A DNA stretch of 64,000 nucleotides from Scytonematopsis contorta HA4267-MV1 (GCA_019359035.1 JAHHIC010000070.1:49028-113027), one strand, 5' to 3'. Positions 36,856-46,109 are shown, counted from the stretch's first letter. Made by a program: numbers and translations. Notes: generated by a model from the sequence alone, not told the origin.

Positions 36856-39309
36856 ATGGGTAACTTCTATCTTCAAATTCATCAGGTGGAAAGAACTTGT
36901 TTATTTAAGCTTTCCTGGGGTCAAAATCAACAAATCGTTGCCGAAATAGCTTACCCTGAAAATGTTATAGTACTTTATAAAGAGTGGCAAAAAGCTTACC
37001 GCAATTTTTATAGTAACGAACTGCGTGGAAAAGTCTTGAATGTAGGAAAAATAGCTCCATTACCATTAGATTGGCACGCGAAATTAGTACAAGCAGAGGC
37101 AAAGTTTTTATACGAGTTTCACCAATGGTTGCGTAGCAGAGAGTTATATGATATTAGAGCAATGGTTAGTAGAGTTGCAAGTAGTCATGATAATTCTTCT
37201 TTAGTAAATAATATTTTTATTAGCTGTAACTCTTTAGAACTAACACATTTACCTTGGGAAGCATGGGAAATAGGAGCGGAGTTTACTTCTGGTCCAATTC
37301 GTATAGTACGTCAACCGCTAAATATACATAAAAGTACTGCTACATCATTTAAACGTCATCCAGGTAAAGTCAGAATTTTAGCTATTTTTGGGGATAGCAA
37401 AGGTTTAAATTTTCAGCAAGGACAAGAAGCTTTATTATCAATTAACAAATTAGCTGAGGTCAAGTTTGTTGAATGGAATAAAGAAAAAGATGTTAATCAG
37501 TTAAAACAAGAAATTATTACCGAGTTAACCAGAAAAAAAGGTTGGGATATATTATTTTTTGCTGGACATAGCAATCAAACAGCTTTGACTGGAGGTGAAA
37601 TATCAATTGCTCCCAACACGACTATATCTTTAAGCGAACTTGAATATCCTTTGACTGTTGCTATTAACCAAGGGTTACAGTTTGCTCTTTTTAATTCTTG
37701 TGATGGTTTAAGTATTGCGGATAAATTAATTGGTTGGGGTTTGAGTGAAGTCGCTGTTATGCGTGAAGTCGTACATAATTGCGTTGCAGAAGAAATTTTT
37801 GTTCAGTTTTTGAATGCTATAACACAATATAAAGATGTTCATGAAGCATTATTAACAGCATGTGATTATCTGAAGCTAGAAAAAAATCTTACTTATCCTA
37901 GTGCTGATTTAATTCCTTCGTTGTTTCGTCATCCTGATGCTAAATCTTTTCGCTTACAGCCTTCTGGAATTCGTCATCAAATTAAACAGTGGTTACCAAA
38001 AAGTCGGGAAGTTTTGGTTGTAGGAACATTATTAATTGCAAGTTTGTTACCACCAGTACAAGAAACTGCTCTCGATTGGCAAATTGGAATGCAAGCTGCT
38101 TACCGTCATATTACCGGACAAGTACTAGCAAAATCCTCTCAGCCTCCTGTTTTAGTTGTTCATGTCGATGAAAAATCTTTAGCTGATACAGATGCTAGGA
38201 AATTTAACCCTATTGACCGCACTTATTTAGCAAAAATAATTAATGAACTTACAGCTAACAATGCCAAAGTAATTGGTATCGATTATTTGCTAGACCGGAT
38301 GACAAAGGATGATGATAAAATATTAGCACAATCTATTGAAAATTCCATTAATAAAAATTCTACATGGATTGTTTTTGGAGCAATTTTAAATGAAAATAAT
38401 CCGGAAGAAGAACAAGGTGTACGTACTAATATTGCTAGTCTGAATAGCAGCTTACAAGGTTTTGTTGATAAAAAGCCTGGACATCTTTCGTTATTAGAAA
38501 AAAATACTGATTGTACTGATAATTGTCCGTTTACTTATCTTTTGTCCTTGGTTAAATCGCTAAATCAAGAACAGTTATCATTAAATTTACCACAACCTAA
38601 TTTATCAAGAAATAGCAATTTACGAACAGATTTAATAAAATCTTTAAATAATCAGCAAATTAATAATCCTTTAACTAAAGATTTAAATAATTTACGTCTT
38701 TCTCCAGTGACTAGCATTTCGGAATATTTTTTACAATCATGGTTGTATCCAATAATTGATTATTCTCTCCCACCAAATCAAGTTTATCAAGTAGTGAGCG
38801 CTGGTGACTTACTAAATAAAAATAATACAGATTTTGATAAACAACAATTACAGCAAAAGGTCATATTAATTGGTGCTGGTGGATATAAAAATTCCGGATT
38901 ATCTAGTTTTCATAATGATTTTTTTCCTTTACCAACAGGAGTCGCTTATTGGAGATTGCAAGGAAATTCTCATGATACCTCTTTAAATGATTTGACAGGA
39001 GTGGAAATAAATGCTTATATGCTTCAACATCTCCTGAAAAAACATGTTGTTATTCCAATACCTGATTTATGGATGATTGGTATTGCTGTATTGTTAGGTA
39101 AAGGTATGCAATTACTGCTCGTTCAACGACAATATAATGAACGCAGTAATAAACAATTATTTATTTTTCTCATTGCGGGAACAGGAATTTACATTTTAAT
39201 GTCAATGCAAATGTATATTTCCGCAAGTATTGTATTACCTTTATTTCTGCCATCAGCTACCTTTTGGTTTTACATTTTATCTGGGTTAAGGAAGAAAAAT
39301 CATGCATAA
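36856..39309 (+). CDS. CHAT-CHASE2 membrane protein
   Basis: This protein combines an N-terminal CHAT-type cysteine peptidase-like domain (His238 in FFAGHSNQ, Cys282 in FNSCDG) with an extracytoplasmic CHASE2 sensor domain (from about residue 395: DWQIGMQAAYRHITGQVLA, then PPVLVVHVDEKSL). Hydrophobic segments precede (about 380-395) and follow it (about 735-815). It should sense a signal outside the membrane and relay it to the cytoplasmic CHAT domain. The start at ATG 36856 follows GGGAG; an in-frame TTG at 36841 is less likely. It ends overlapping the DUF928 gene by 8 bp. Confidence 0.88.
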   Translation: MGNFYLQIHQVERTCLFKLSWGQNQQIVAEIAYPENVIVLYKEWQKAYRNFYSNELRGKVLNVGKIAPLPLDWHAKLVQAEAKFLYEFHQWLRSRELYDIRAMVSRVASSHDNSSLVNNIFISCNSLELTHLPWEAWEIGAEFTSGPIRIVRQPLNIHKSTATSFKRHPGKVRILAIFGDSKGLNFQQGQEALLSINKLAEVKFVEWNKEKDVNQLKQEIITELTRKKGWDILFFAGHSNQTALTGGEISIAPNTTISLSELEYPLTVAINQGLQFALFNSCDGLSIADKLIGWGLSEVAVMREVVHNCVAEEIFVQFLNAITQYKDVHEALLTACDYLKLEKNLTYPSADLIPSLFRHPDAKSFRLQPSGIRHQIKQWLPKSREVLVVGTLLIASLLPPVQETALDWQIGMQAAYRHITGQVLAKSSQPPVLVVHVDEKSLADTDARKFNPIDRTYLAKIINELTANNAKVIGIDYLLDRMTKDDDKILAQSIENSINKNSTWIVFGAILNENNPEEEQGVRTNIASLNSSLQGFVDKKPGHLSLLEKNTDCTDNCPFTYLLSLVKSLNQEQLSLNLPQPNLSRNSNLRTDLIKSLNNQQINNPLTKDLNNLRLSPVTSISEYFLQSWLYPIIDYSLPPNQVYQVVSAGDLLNKNNTDFDKQQLQQKVILIGAGGYKNSGLSSFHNDFFPLPTGVAYWRLQGNSHDTSLNDLTGVEINAYMLQHLLKKHVVIPIPDLWMIGIAVLLGKGMQLLLVQRQYNERSNKQLFIFLIAGTGIYILMSMQMYISASIVLPLFLPSATFWFYILSGLRKKNHA

Positions 39310-40006
39310 AAATATTGGCTTTCGCAGTTTGATTTTGCTTGGTGTAACATCAATTTTGGCTTCGACTGCTGTTTTTACTTCAGCACAAACCACACCAGCT
39401 AGAAAAAATCCACAAGCTTCTTCTTGGCCAGCTATTTTGCAAAGAATTCGCAGAAGACAACAACCAATTTCACGTCCATTAAAAGGTGCTGTATGCTTTA
39501 TCTCTCCTCAACATAATAATCCTGAATCTAGTAAACCACAGCCAAAACCGATTTACAGCAGTCGTCCACTTTTCCTCTGGAACGGAAATATAAGTAAAAT
39601 TGCTTTATCAAATCCGGGTAGTGATAATTATTTTTGGGAGAATAAAAAAACTCAGCAGAAAAATTTTGTGACCTATGAGGGTCAGGATGAGTTAAAGCCA
39701 GGAAATAGCTATGAATGGATTGGTTTTAGAGGTAAGACTCCTATAATATTATCCCAATTTAAAATCATGGATGCACAGCAGCGTCAGTTAATTACTAATG
39801 AACTCAAAGCGTTAGAAACAAGACTGCGTGCAGAAGGAGCAAATAAGGAAACTATAGCTTTGAATAGAGCAGATTATTTTATTGGGAAAGAATTATGGTC
39901 TGATGTGTTTCAAGAAATATATTCTATACCAAATCCTTCACCGGAGTTGTTGGGGGAACTTCAAAAGCTACCGAAGGAAATATGCGAGGATAAACGAACC
40001 GGATAA
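39302..40006 (+). CDS. DUF928 family secreted protein
   Basis: This 234-residue protein has an N-terminal signal peptide (about 1-28, LILLGVTSILASTAVFTSAQ) and the DUF928 layout with RPLFLWNGNISKIALSNPGS near residue 90 and a middle YEWIGFRG. It overlaps the CHAT-CHASE2 gene by 8 bp and is therefore translationally coupled. It is probably periplasmic and may be the partner of the CHASE2 sensor domain. Confidence 0.85.
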   Translation: MHKNIGFRSLILLGVTSILASTAVFTSAQTTPARKNPQASSWPAILQRIRRRQQPISRPLKGAVCFISPQHNNPESSKPQPKPIYSSRPLFLWNGNISKIALSNPGSDNYFWENKKTQQKNFVTYEGQDELKPGNSYEWIGFRGKTPIILSQFKIMDAQQRQLITNELKALETRLRAEGANKETIALNRADYFIGKELWSDVFQEIYSIPNPSPELLGELQKLPKEICEDKRTG

Positions 40007-40116
40007 ACCGGAGGTTTTCCCGTAGGGTAGTAGCCAAGTTAGCCAAGGGAAGAGAGAATTTTTATTATCTTTTTTAGAATACTGTGGAAGTACAAAAGAA
40101 AGCTAAATTTGCGTAG

Positions 40117-40185
40117 GATGGGTTAGGCGCATTTGTAACACTTATTTGGAAGCTCTTTAAATTGGGTAAAGCGCCGTAACCCATC
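40117..40185. repeat. Hairpin repeat GATGGGTTAGGCGC
   Basis: GATGGGTTAGGCGC (40117-40130) pairs with GCGCCGTAACCCATC (40171-40185) apart from one extra base. It is a common cyanobacterial interspersed repeat and could form a terminator-like stem after the DUF928 gene. Confidence 0.55.
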
Positions 40186-40187
40186 AC

Positions 40188-40320
40188 TTATGTTGTCAAA
40201 GGTTGAGGATATTTTAAGTTGGCATATTTAGGACTACTTTCGCGGATTTTAACCTCAAGTTCCTTCTGTTGGTTGAGCAGTTCATTGACTTCTGTTTTAA
40301 ACGCAACCAAGTCCGAGGAA
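40188..40320 (-). pseudogene. TPR-CHAT linker fragment
   Basis: Reading the minus strand gives LNQQKELEVKIRESSPKYAN, then LKYPQPLTT and a stop. This is the linker that normally sits between the TPR region and the CHAT domain (the RxxSPxYAxLxxPQPL pattern). Nothing of the rest of the gene remains here. It is one of several CHAT relics in the window. Confidence 0.6.
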
Positions 40321-40344
40321 GGTGTGGAAAATTTTCCACACCTT
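40319..40344. repeat. 26-bp perfect palindrome, copy 2
   Basis: The same GTGGAAAATTTTCCAC core as at 33319-33344 with different outer bases that still pair. It is 10 bp beyond the stop codon of the minus-strand operon. It may serve as a terminator or protein-binding site. Each arm contains TTTTCCACA, which resembles the DnaA box used in cyanobacteria. Confidence 0.65.
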
Positions 40345-40353
40345 TACCTAAGG

Positions 40354-42141
40354 TCAATTCTGACCAAAAACAATAAAATTATTCAAAACACTTAACTTTC
40401 TATTTATACTCACCGTAACTGGCATACCTCCAATTAATTGGCTTTTATCTTGTTTACTTACACCTACTAAAGCTAACTTTACGTAAGTTGGTTGTGTAGT
40501 TGAGCCTTGGAACTGATATTGACCTCTAACCTGTTCAATAAAGCCACCTGTTCTATCAATATTGATAACTCGTGCTTGATAGCGTTTACCTAATTCGGGT
40601 ATTATAACTATTGCTTCGCTATTCATTGTGAATTGTGCTGCTTGGTCTTGTGTTAAATAAGTTTCAACCGTAGTTTCTTGAAGCTCAGGCTGCAAAAGAA
40701 TTAGAGTATCACTGCGGTTAACTGTATTTCCAGGAGATTTTAAAATTTTGACTACAGAACCTGAAAATGGAGCTTTATACACAACATCGTTAAAGGAACT
40801 TTGTAAGGATAATTTAGCTGCGGTTTGTTTTTGTAAATCTTGGTTTTGATTTTGCTTTTCTAGATTTCGCTTTTGTTGCTCTAAAGAATATAAATCTTGT
40901 TTTCGTGCTTTTAATTCTTCCTCTAAAACGGCTATTTTTTTGGCTGATAACTGCAAGCCTTCTTGCCATTCTTTAACATTTGCTATTAGATTTCCAAGCT
41001 CTCCTACAAATTGCCTACCATCATAAAAATGTCCATTTTTAGCTGAAACTACCGCTGTTTGAGCAGTTTGTAATTCAAATTTTGCGGTTTGGAGTGCGCT
41101 GTCTGCCTGAGCGAACTTAGAATTTGCTGAATCTAATACTTGTTGACTTACAGCACCTTCTTTGGCTAAAGCAGTCATTCTGTCTTGATAGTTTTTAGCT
41201 GTTTGATACTCTACAGTTAAACCTTTGATTTTTACACGGACTGACTTAAGCTGGTTTTGAGTAATTGTCTGAGAAAGCTTTAATTTTTCAATTTCTTTTT
41301 CCTTAAGAACTTCTGCTTTTTGCAATTCAATTTTGGCTTCATTCAACTCCAAACGACTAAGTTCTATTTTTTGAGTTAACCTATCAATATTATCTTTCTT
41401 ATTTCTGGCAACTGCGTCGATATTATTTACTTCATCTCGATATTTTGCATCTTGATTGTGAATTTTGTTCTCAACAACAAACTGAGCTATTTCTTGGTCT
41501 TGAATTTTTAGTAAAGGTTGACCTGCTTTAACTTTCATTCCTTCGCGTACATAAACTTGGCTCAACGTACCTAATTTAGTGGAGACAATAGCCTCAGTTG
41601 ACTTGCTTAAAACGGCAGATTTTATCTCCATATAACTGAGCAATTGATACAATGCTTGTATAGTCAAAAGCCCGATTATTCCGCCAATTACTAAATAGAG
41701 TAAATATAAAGGCTTTATCAACCATTTTCTTGCTAGGTTTGGGGCATTATTAAAATTTGAATTATTCGGATTGCTAATTACCTTTTTTGGTTCTGCTACA
41801 TTGATTTCTCGATTCAAAAAATTATCAGATATTTCTTGCATTACTTCACGTTCAATCTTTGTTAAATTGAGGAATTTTGTTCCGATTTTTTTATCGCTTT
41901 TAGATATCCAAATAATTTCAATCAAAGTTTCGATGGAAATATTGATTCCTTCTTTAAAACTTAATAATATACAAACTGGTAAACAATCTCCTGTTTGTAC
42001 ATCTTGATGAAATCCACTTAACTTTAATCCGCCAATATTCCAATTTTCGACATTATACTGTTGTTCATCAATTGTAGCCGTAGCAAAAGCATTAACTCGA
42101 ATATGCGAACGTTTTTCCAAAAAATGATTTTGTGTTTTCAC
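40354..42141 (-). CDS. PilZ-TM-HlyD membrane fusion protein (Alg44-like plan)
   Basis: This 595-residue protein has an N-terminal PilZ-like domain (about 8-110) with RSHIR matching RxxxR and NWNIGG matching the second c-di-GMP motif with Ser replaced by Asn. A TM segment follows at about 145-165 (LLYLVIGGIIGLLTIQALY), then a HlyD-type region with lipoyl half (KVKAGQPLLKIQDQEIAQ), a very long coiled coil (about 240-450) and the second lipoyl/barrel half. PilZ-TM-HlyD is the build of Alg44 in alginate export, where c-di-GMP turns on polymerisation. Here it is the last gene of a pgsBC operon, so c-di-GMP-controlled polymer export is a reasonable inference. Confidence 0.8.
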   Translation of the reverse strand: MKTQNHFLEKRSHIRVNAFATATIDEQQYNVENWNIGGLKLSGFHQDVQTGDCLPVCILLSFKEGINISIETLIEIIWISKSDKKIGTKFLNLTKIEREVMQEISDNFLNREINVAEPKKVISNPNNSNFNNAPNLARKWLIKPLYLLYLVIGGIIGLLTIQALYQLLSYMEIKSAVLSKSTEAIVSTKLGTLSQVYVREGMKVKAGQPLLKIQDQEIAQFVVENKIHNQDAKYRDEVNNIDAVARNKKDNIDRLTQKIELSRLELNEAKIELQKAEVLKEKEIEKLKLSQTITQNQLKSVRVKIKGLTVEYQTAKNYQDRMTALAKEGAVSQQVLDSANSKFAQADSALQTAKFELQTAQTAVVSAKNGHFYDGRQFVGELGNLIANVKEWQEGLQLSAKKIAVLEEELKARKQDLYSLEQQKRNLEKQNQNQDLQKQTAAKLSLQSSFNDVVYKAPFSGSVVKILKSPGNTVNRSDTLILLQPELQETTVETYLTQDQAAQFTMNSEAIVIIPELGKRYQARVINIDRTGGFIEQVRGQYQFQGSTTQPTYVKLALVGVSKQDKSQLIGGMPVTVSINRKLSVLNNFIVFGQN

Positions 42142-42192
42142 TGTTAATCTCTCACTAAGATAATAAATAATTTGACTATTGAAATAACAAAC

Positions 42193-43236
42193 TTATTTAG
42201 CCAATGATTGAATTGACTCTGCGATAATTTTTGCTACTTCATCTCTATTCTGAGCATTGAATCGGCTACTCTCGTCTAATTCGACGTGGGTAAAAGCAGC
42301 ACCAATTTTATGAGAATATTTACCTTGTATATTGTGAGTCGCAGCTAAGGGTAAGAAAGTTGTACCTGCAATACCTTGATTAGCCTGTTGATTAATTTGA
42401 TTAGAGGGTAAAAGATTGTTGTAAGTATAAGCTTGAAAATTCCGAATTTTCATTCGCTGACTTAAATCCAAAATCTCGTTTGTGACAACACCTTGACCAT
42501 TAGACAAAACAGACATAGTGTTATTTGGAAATGATAACTTAGTTGCATGACCAAAGCCATGAATCTGCCAAGTTTTAGTATTTGGTGAAACCCAGGTTTT
42601 ATGGACTACTTGGAAAATAGAATTGATGGGATTACAAACATCCGCAGTGTTAATACCATTAGCGTTGCGATGCGCTCCGGCTATTAACAAAGCACGACTT
42701 ACAGATATTAAAAAAACTTGTGCTCCAATATCTTCCGAAAATTCGTCAAATAAAATATGTGGTATTTCTAGCAAAGCATTAGCTTGATAAGAAAAGTTAA
42801 TAAAATACGACCCCCAGCCTCGAATTGGTAAACCTGGTTTTAGCTTTTCCCGCAAACCGTAAAATACCTGTTTAGTGGTAGTGTCAATAAACTTTATCAA
42901 CTCATAATTTAGAGAATTTGCTCTATTTAGAACTTCATTGAGATTTTGAGATAACAAATCCTTCGCAAGTAGTTTAAAACTTTTTAACTCATTAAATGTG
43001 GGAGGCTGGTAAAGACGAGAATTTGCAGGTAATGCTAATTTCTTGAGTCTGTTAACTTCGTCTAGAAAATCACCTGATTCACTTAAAATTTTTGCCTCTA
43101 TAGCATCATTGTCAGAAATTAAACTTTTCCCTGCCTGACAAGATAGAAAGGAGTATGAAGTTATACCCACTATTAATTGAATACCTCTATGAGCTAAAAA
43201 ACGACATACTTTTCTTCTTGGTATTGGTTTCATCAT
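42193..43236 (-). CDS. Putative lipoprotein, possible polymer hydrolase
   Basis: The 347-residue protein has a hydrophobic N-terminus with a candidate lipobox (SFLSC, residues about 29-33). The C-terminal half has conserved-looking polar motifs: LLIAGAHRNANGINTADVC, then WQIHGFGH, then AAFTHVELDESSRFN. The IHGF and VEL-R pattern faintly resembles the zinc sites of phage poly-gamma-glutamate hydrolases and N-formylglutamate amidohydrolases, but this is by eye only. Located between pgsC and the PilZ-HlyD gene, a trimming or release hydrolase is plausible. The family is not established. Confidence 0.7.
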   Translation of the reverse strand: MMKPIPRRKVCRFLAHRGIQLIVGITSYSFLSCQAGKSLISDNDAIEAKILSESGDFLDEVNRLKKLALPANSRLYQPPTFNELKSFKLLAKDLLSQNLNEVLNRANSLNYELIKFIDTTTKQVFYGLREKLKPGLPIRGWGSYFINFSYQANALLEIPHILFDEFSEDIGAQVFLISVSRALLIAGAHRNANGINTADVCNPINSIFQVVHKTWVSPNTKTWQIHGFGHATKLSFPNNTMSVLSNGQGVVTNEILDLSQRMKIRNFQAYTYNNLLPSNQINQQANQGIAGTTFLPLAATHNIQGKYSHKIGAAFTHVELDESSRFNAQNRDEVAKIIAESIQSLAK

Positions 43237-43276
43237 TGGATATTAACCTCTCTGTTTGTATAAAAATAGTAAGCTT

Positions 43277-44275
43277 TTAAACTAGAACTTTTGACAATAA
43301 TGTAGCTACTAAAAAGGAAATTAAAGCAACTAATGTAGTCAAAGATATATGCAGCCAAATTTGTTGTTTATGATAAAGTATACTGTCATTTGCATAAGAC
43401 ATAATCGCAATTATCGCAAAAAGGCTGCTACCTTGAAATGGTAAAATCGTTGAATTAATATGCAGGAACAGAATTTCAGTTGTCCATACAAACATAGTAC
43501 TTAAAAATAGTGCAATAACATACCGTTTCAAACCTATAATAAGCGTGAATTGGCAAATTAATTGTGTTACCAAATAAACAAAAATACAACCAATTAAAAA
43601 AAAGATTGCACTCAATGGCTGAATTAATAACCCTGCCGCAACCGGAGCAACCATATAGCCACCCGAACGTACATCTCGGTAATGATAAATGATAAAACTT
43701 ACTACTAAACCAACATAAAATTGCATGAGTGAAAATTTAAGACTGAGCGTCTCTTTTCCTGCATACAAGGGTCTAAGGGTATCGAAATCTATATTAAAAC
43801 CGTAGTAACCAATCAAGTATATAAGTGTCAAAAATAAAGCAGTTATTAGCGTGGTTATAACTACACCTTTAACAACGAGTCCCATTTTTTGTTTTGTAAA
43901 AGTAAAAGCAATGACTGCTGGTAGTAAAGTTCCAGATAGATTGTCAATTGAAGGTTGCAACCAATTTAGTTGCATGTACGTATACCCTAATAAATTAGCA
44001 ATTGCTAAGGATAAAAAAGATAAAATGTACATGGGAGTGCGACGTTTGTAATTTGCTTTGTCCAAAAAAGCTTTGTAAAAGAAATAAATAAGGAATGATA
44101 AGGCTAAACTGCTAATGCACCAAAGAGGTGATATCAAAAACAAAATGATAATAAAGCCAGGAACAATGACACCACCCGGATTTATTCCGGAAATATTTTT
44201 ATATTGAATAGCGACAAATGCACCAATTAGAAGGGCTAATCTAGTTATTTCTGGAGTATTTAATGATTCAAACAT
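43277..44275 (-). CDS. pgsC: PgsC/CapC-like membrane protein, double length
   Basis: PgsC is the integral membrane partner of the poly-gamma-glutamate ligase PgsB and is normally about 150 residues. This protein has 332 residues and about ten hydrophobic segments. Its first half matches PgsC (INPGGVIVPGFIIILFL, YKRRTPMYILSFLSLAIANL, and LLPAVIAFTFTKQKMGLVV). The second half shows a second, diverged set (VRSGGYMVAPVAAGLLIQPL, LKRYVIALFLSTM, and SYANDSILYHKQQIWLHISL). It looks like an internal duplication and fusion. It sits between pgsB (46 bp upstream) and the putative hydrolase. Confidence 0.82.
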   Translation of the reverse strand: MFESLNTPEITRLALLIGAFVAIQYKNISGINPGGVIVPGFIIILFLISPLWCISSLALSFLIYFFYKAFLDKANYKRRTPMYILSFLSLAIANLLGYTYMQLNWLQPSIDNLSGTLLPAVIAFTFTKQKMGLVVKGVVITTLITALFLTLIYLIGYYGFNIDFDTLRPLYAGKETLSLKFSLMQFYVGLVVSFIIYHYRDVRSGGYMVAPVAAGLLIQPLSAIFFLIGCIFVYLVTQLICQFTLIIGLKRYVIALFLSTMFVWTTEILFLHINSTILPFQGSSLFAIIAIMSYANDSILYHKQQIWLHISLTTLVALISFLVATLLSKVLV

Positions 44276-44321
44276 TTTCGATTTTTTCTCACCTAATATT
44301 CAGCTATAGTAGTTAACATAT

Positions 44322-45542
44322 TTATTTGGCTAAGACTGTTTCCGCATTTAATTGTTCTTCCAAAAAATGTAGAAGCTTTTCGGCTTGGATTGTATGAATA
44401 TTTACGGCTCCAACTAAAAGAATCTTATTTTCATCTATGCCACTAACAATTTGCGCTAAAAGTTCTGTAGCAGGTACATTTTTGAATTTTGTGGAATTAC
44501 CTAAGTGGATTATTTTATCTTGGTTAAGAGAGAATACTTTCCCCACTGCTGATTCATAGTCTCCCAAGGTAATTACGCGGTCAAATTGTAAATCTAGTGC
44601 CAACAAGGCGAATAATTCTACCCTAGTGGGACGGTCGTGTCTATTATTTAAAAGCACTATTCTTTGATAACTAGCGAGCTGTTTAAATAGTTTCAGACAA
44701 ATCTCGATAAAACTTTCACGGTCGTTAACCGCAAAGAGATTTGCCCAAGCAATTGTGAAATTATTAAACTTGATATACTCGATATTGAAAGCACCAGGGT
44801 CAGCAACAGCAGATTGCATTGCCTTAAGAGCCTTATGTCTTGGTAATTTAAGAATTTTGGCGATTTCATAACCAATAGCAACATTTTCTTCATGAGCAAA
44901 ATGAGTGAATCCTTCCATCTCTTGGGGTTTAACTGCACTTTTATGAGCAATCAACATGAGAGATTTTTTCTTCTTGGCATTTCTCCACAGAATATTTAGT
45001 AACTTTGGTTCAGCCTCAGAGGTAATAAAAATGCCATTAGTCGGAATTGTTCTAGATAAAGACTCGGCAATTTTTTCTAACGTTTCACCCATATAATCGG
45101 GATGGTCATAACGCACATTTGTGATAATGCCAATATGTGAACGCACGACTTTTTCTTCTAGCCACTCGGCATATACAGGATTAACAGCCATGCATTCAAG
45201 CACCACAGCTTCAGCTTTTTGACGACAAAAGCCTTTTAATATTTTTACCTGCTCGTTAACATTAGCGTAACCCTGTCGTTGAAAATCATAGTCTTCTCCA
45301 GTTGGTCGAAGAATTCTTGCAGCACTACCTGTGGTTTTCCCAAAAGTATGATACTTAGCTTCTCTAAAAACAGCAGTTATATATCTAGTGACAGTTGATT
45401 TTCCTCTGATTCCGTTTACATGAACTCTCCATTTTATTTTATCCCGTTGTCTTTTTAAAGTTAGGTAAGAAACTAAAGACCAAAAAATATAAATGTAGAG
45501 GCTACTTAAACACAAATAGAAAAGAGTCATTGATGTTCCCAT
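44322..45542 (-). CDS. pgsB: PgsB/CapB poly-gamma-glutamate synthase
   Basis: This 406-residue ATP-dependent amide ligase, of the Mur-ligase-like PgsB/CapB type, has an N-terminal membrane segment (FYLCLSSLYIYIFWSLVSYL), P-loop GIRGKSTVTR near residue 43 and the conserved block AVVLECMAVNP followed by HIGIITNVRYDHPDYMG. The C-terminal part keeps NRHDRPTR and VGAVNIH. It would polymerise glutamate (or a similar amino acid) through side-chain carboxylates, with PgsC. It heads the four-gene minus-strand operon. No pgsA/capA or pgsE gene is present nearby. The start may instead be ATG 45530, which has GGGAAC upstream. Confidence 0.9.
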   Translation of the reverse strand: MGTSMTLFYLCLSSLYIYIFWSLVSYLTLKRQRDKIKWRVHVNGIRGKSTVTRYITAVFREAKYHTFGKTTGSAARILRPTGEDYDFQRQGYANVNEQVKILKGFCRQKAEAVVLECMAVNPVYAEWLEEKVVRSHIGIITNVRYDHPDYMGETLEKIAESLSRTIPTNGIFITSEAEPKLLNILWRNAKKKKSLMLIAHKSAVKPQEMEGFTHFAHEENVAIGYEIAKILKLPRHKALKAMQSAVADPGAFNIEYIKFNNFTIAWANLFAVNDRESFIEICLKLFKQLASYQRIVLLNNRHDRPTRVELFALLALDLQFDRVITLGDYESAVGKVFSLNQDKIIHLGNSTKFKNVPATELLAQIVSGIDENKILLVGAVNIHTIQAEKLLHFLEEQLNAETVLAK

Positions 45543-45715
45543 GCAAAAGTTGACTTAATAAAAAGTAATTGTTGACTGTGATAATATTTTTTTACTTCAA
45601 GATAATACTTTTTCGACCTCTTCTTTATATATCTCCCAGTCACAGGAGCTTATGCAAAAAATCCGTATTTTTGTAAATCAGGGGGATTGCAAATTGAAAA
45701 AATTAGTTAGCAACA

Positions 45716-45981
45716 CTATTGAATATGCAATGATTCCGCTTCCCCAATCAGTGTAAAAGCTGCCCAATCTACAGGGTGTGGATATTTTTTCATCGTCGTT
45801 ACTCCTAAAAGTGGAATGCCATTTTGATATTTATTGATTCCTACGAGTAACGCTAGCTTACGAGGTGTGTTTTGCGACAATGCTTTGGCGCTTGATGCAT
45901 GATGTCTAATTGACTGATACCCATTGTAGCCAACGCAGAACCAGCAAATTGCAGAAATTGACGACGTTTGAGATGAGACAT
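45716..45981 (-). pseudogene. Caspase leader plus CHAT tail, internally deleted
   Basis: From 45981 the minus strand encodes MSHLKRRQFLQFAGSALATM and GISQLDIMHQA, closely matching the Tat signal of the intact caspase at 46425, then stops at about 45856. Further along, the same strand encodes KKYPHPVDWAAFTLIGEAES and a stop at 45716, the end of a CHAT protein. The middle of both genes is gone. It is a relic of an inverted caspase/CHAT pair. Confidence 0.65.
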
Positions 45982-46109
45982 GGCGATTTTCGATTGTTGG
46001 CTTCCCTTAAAGCTACAATCTCGCCTTAAGTAATTACGCTAAACTATTGTATTAATATTTACTTCGCCAAAGAAAATACAGGCGCTAAAAGTTTGGTAGT
46101 ATCTAATTA

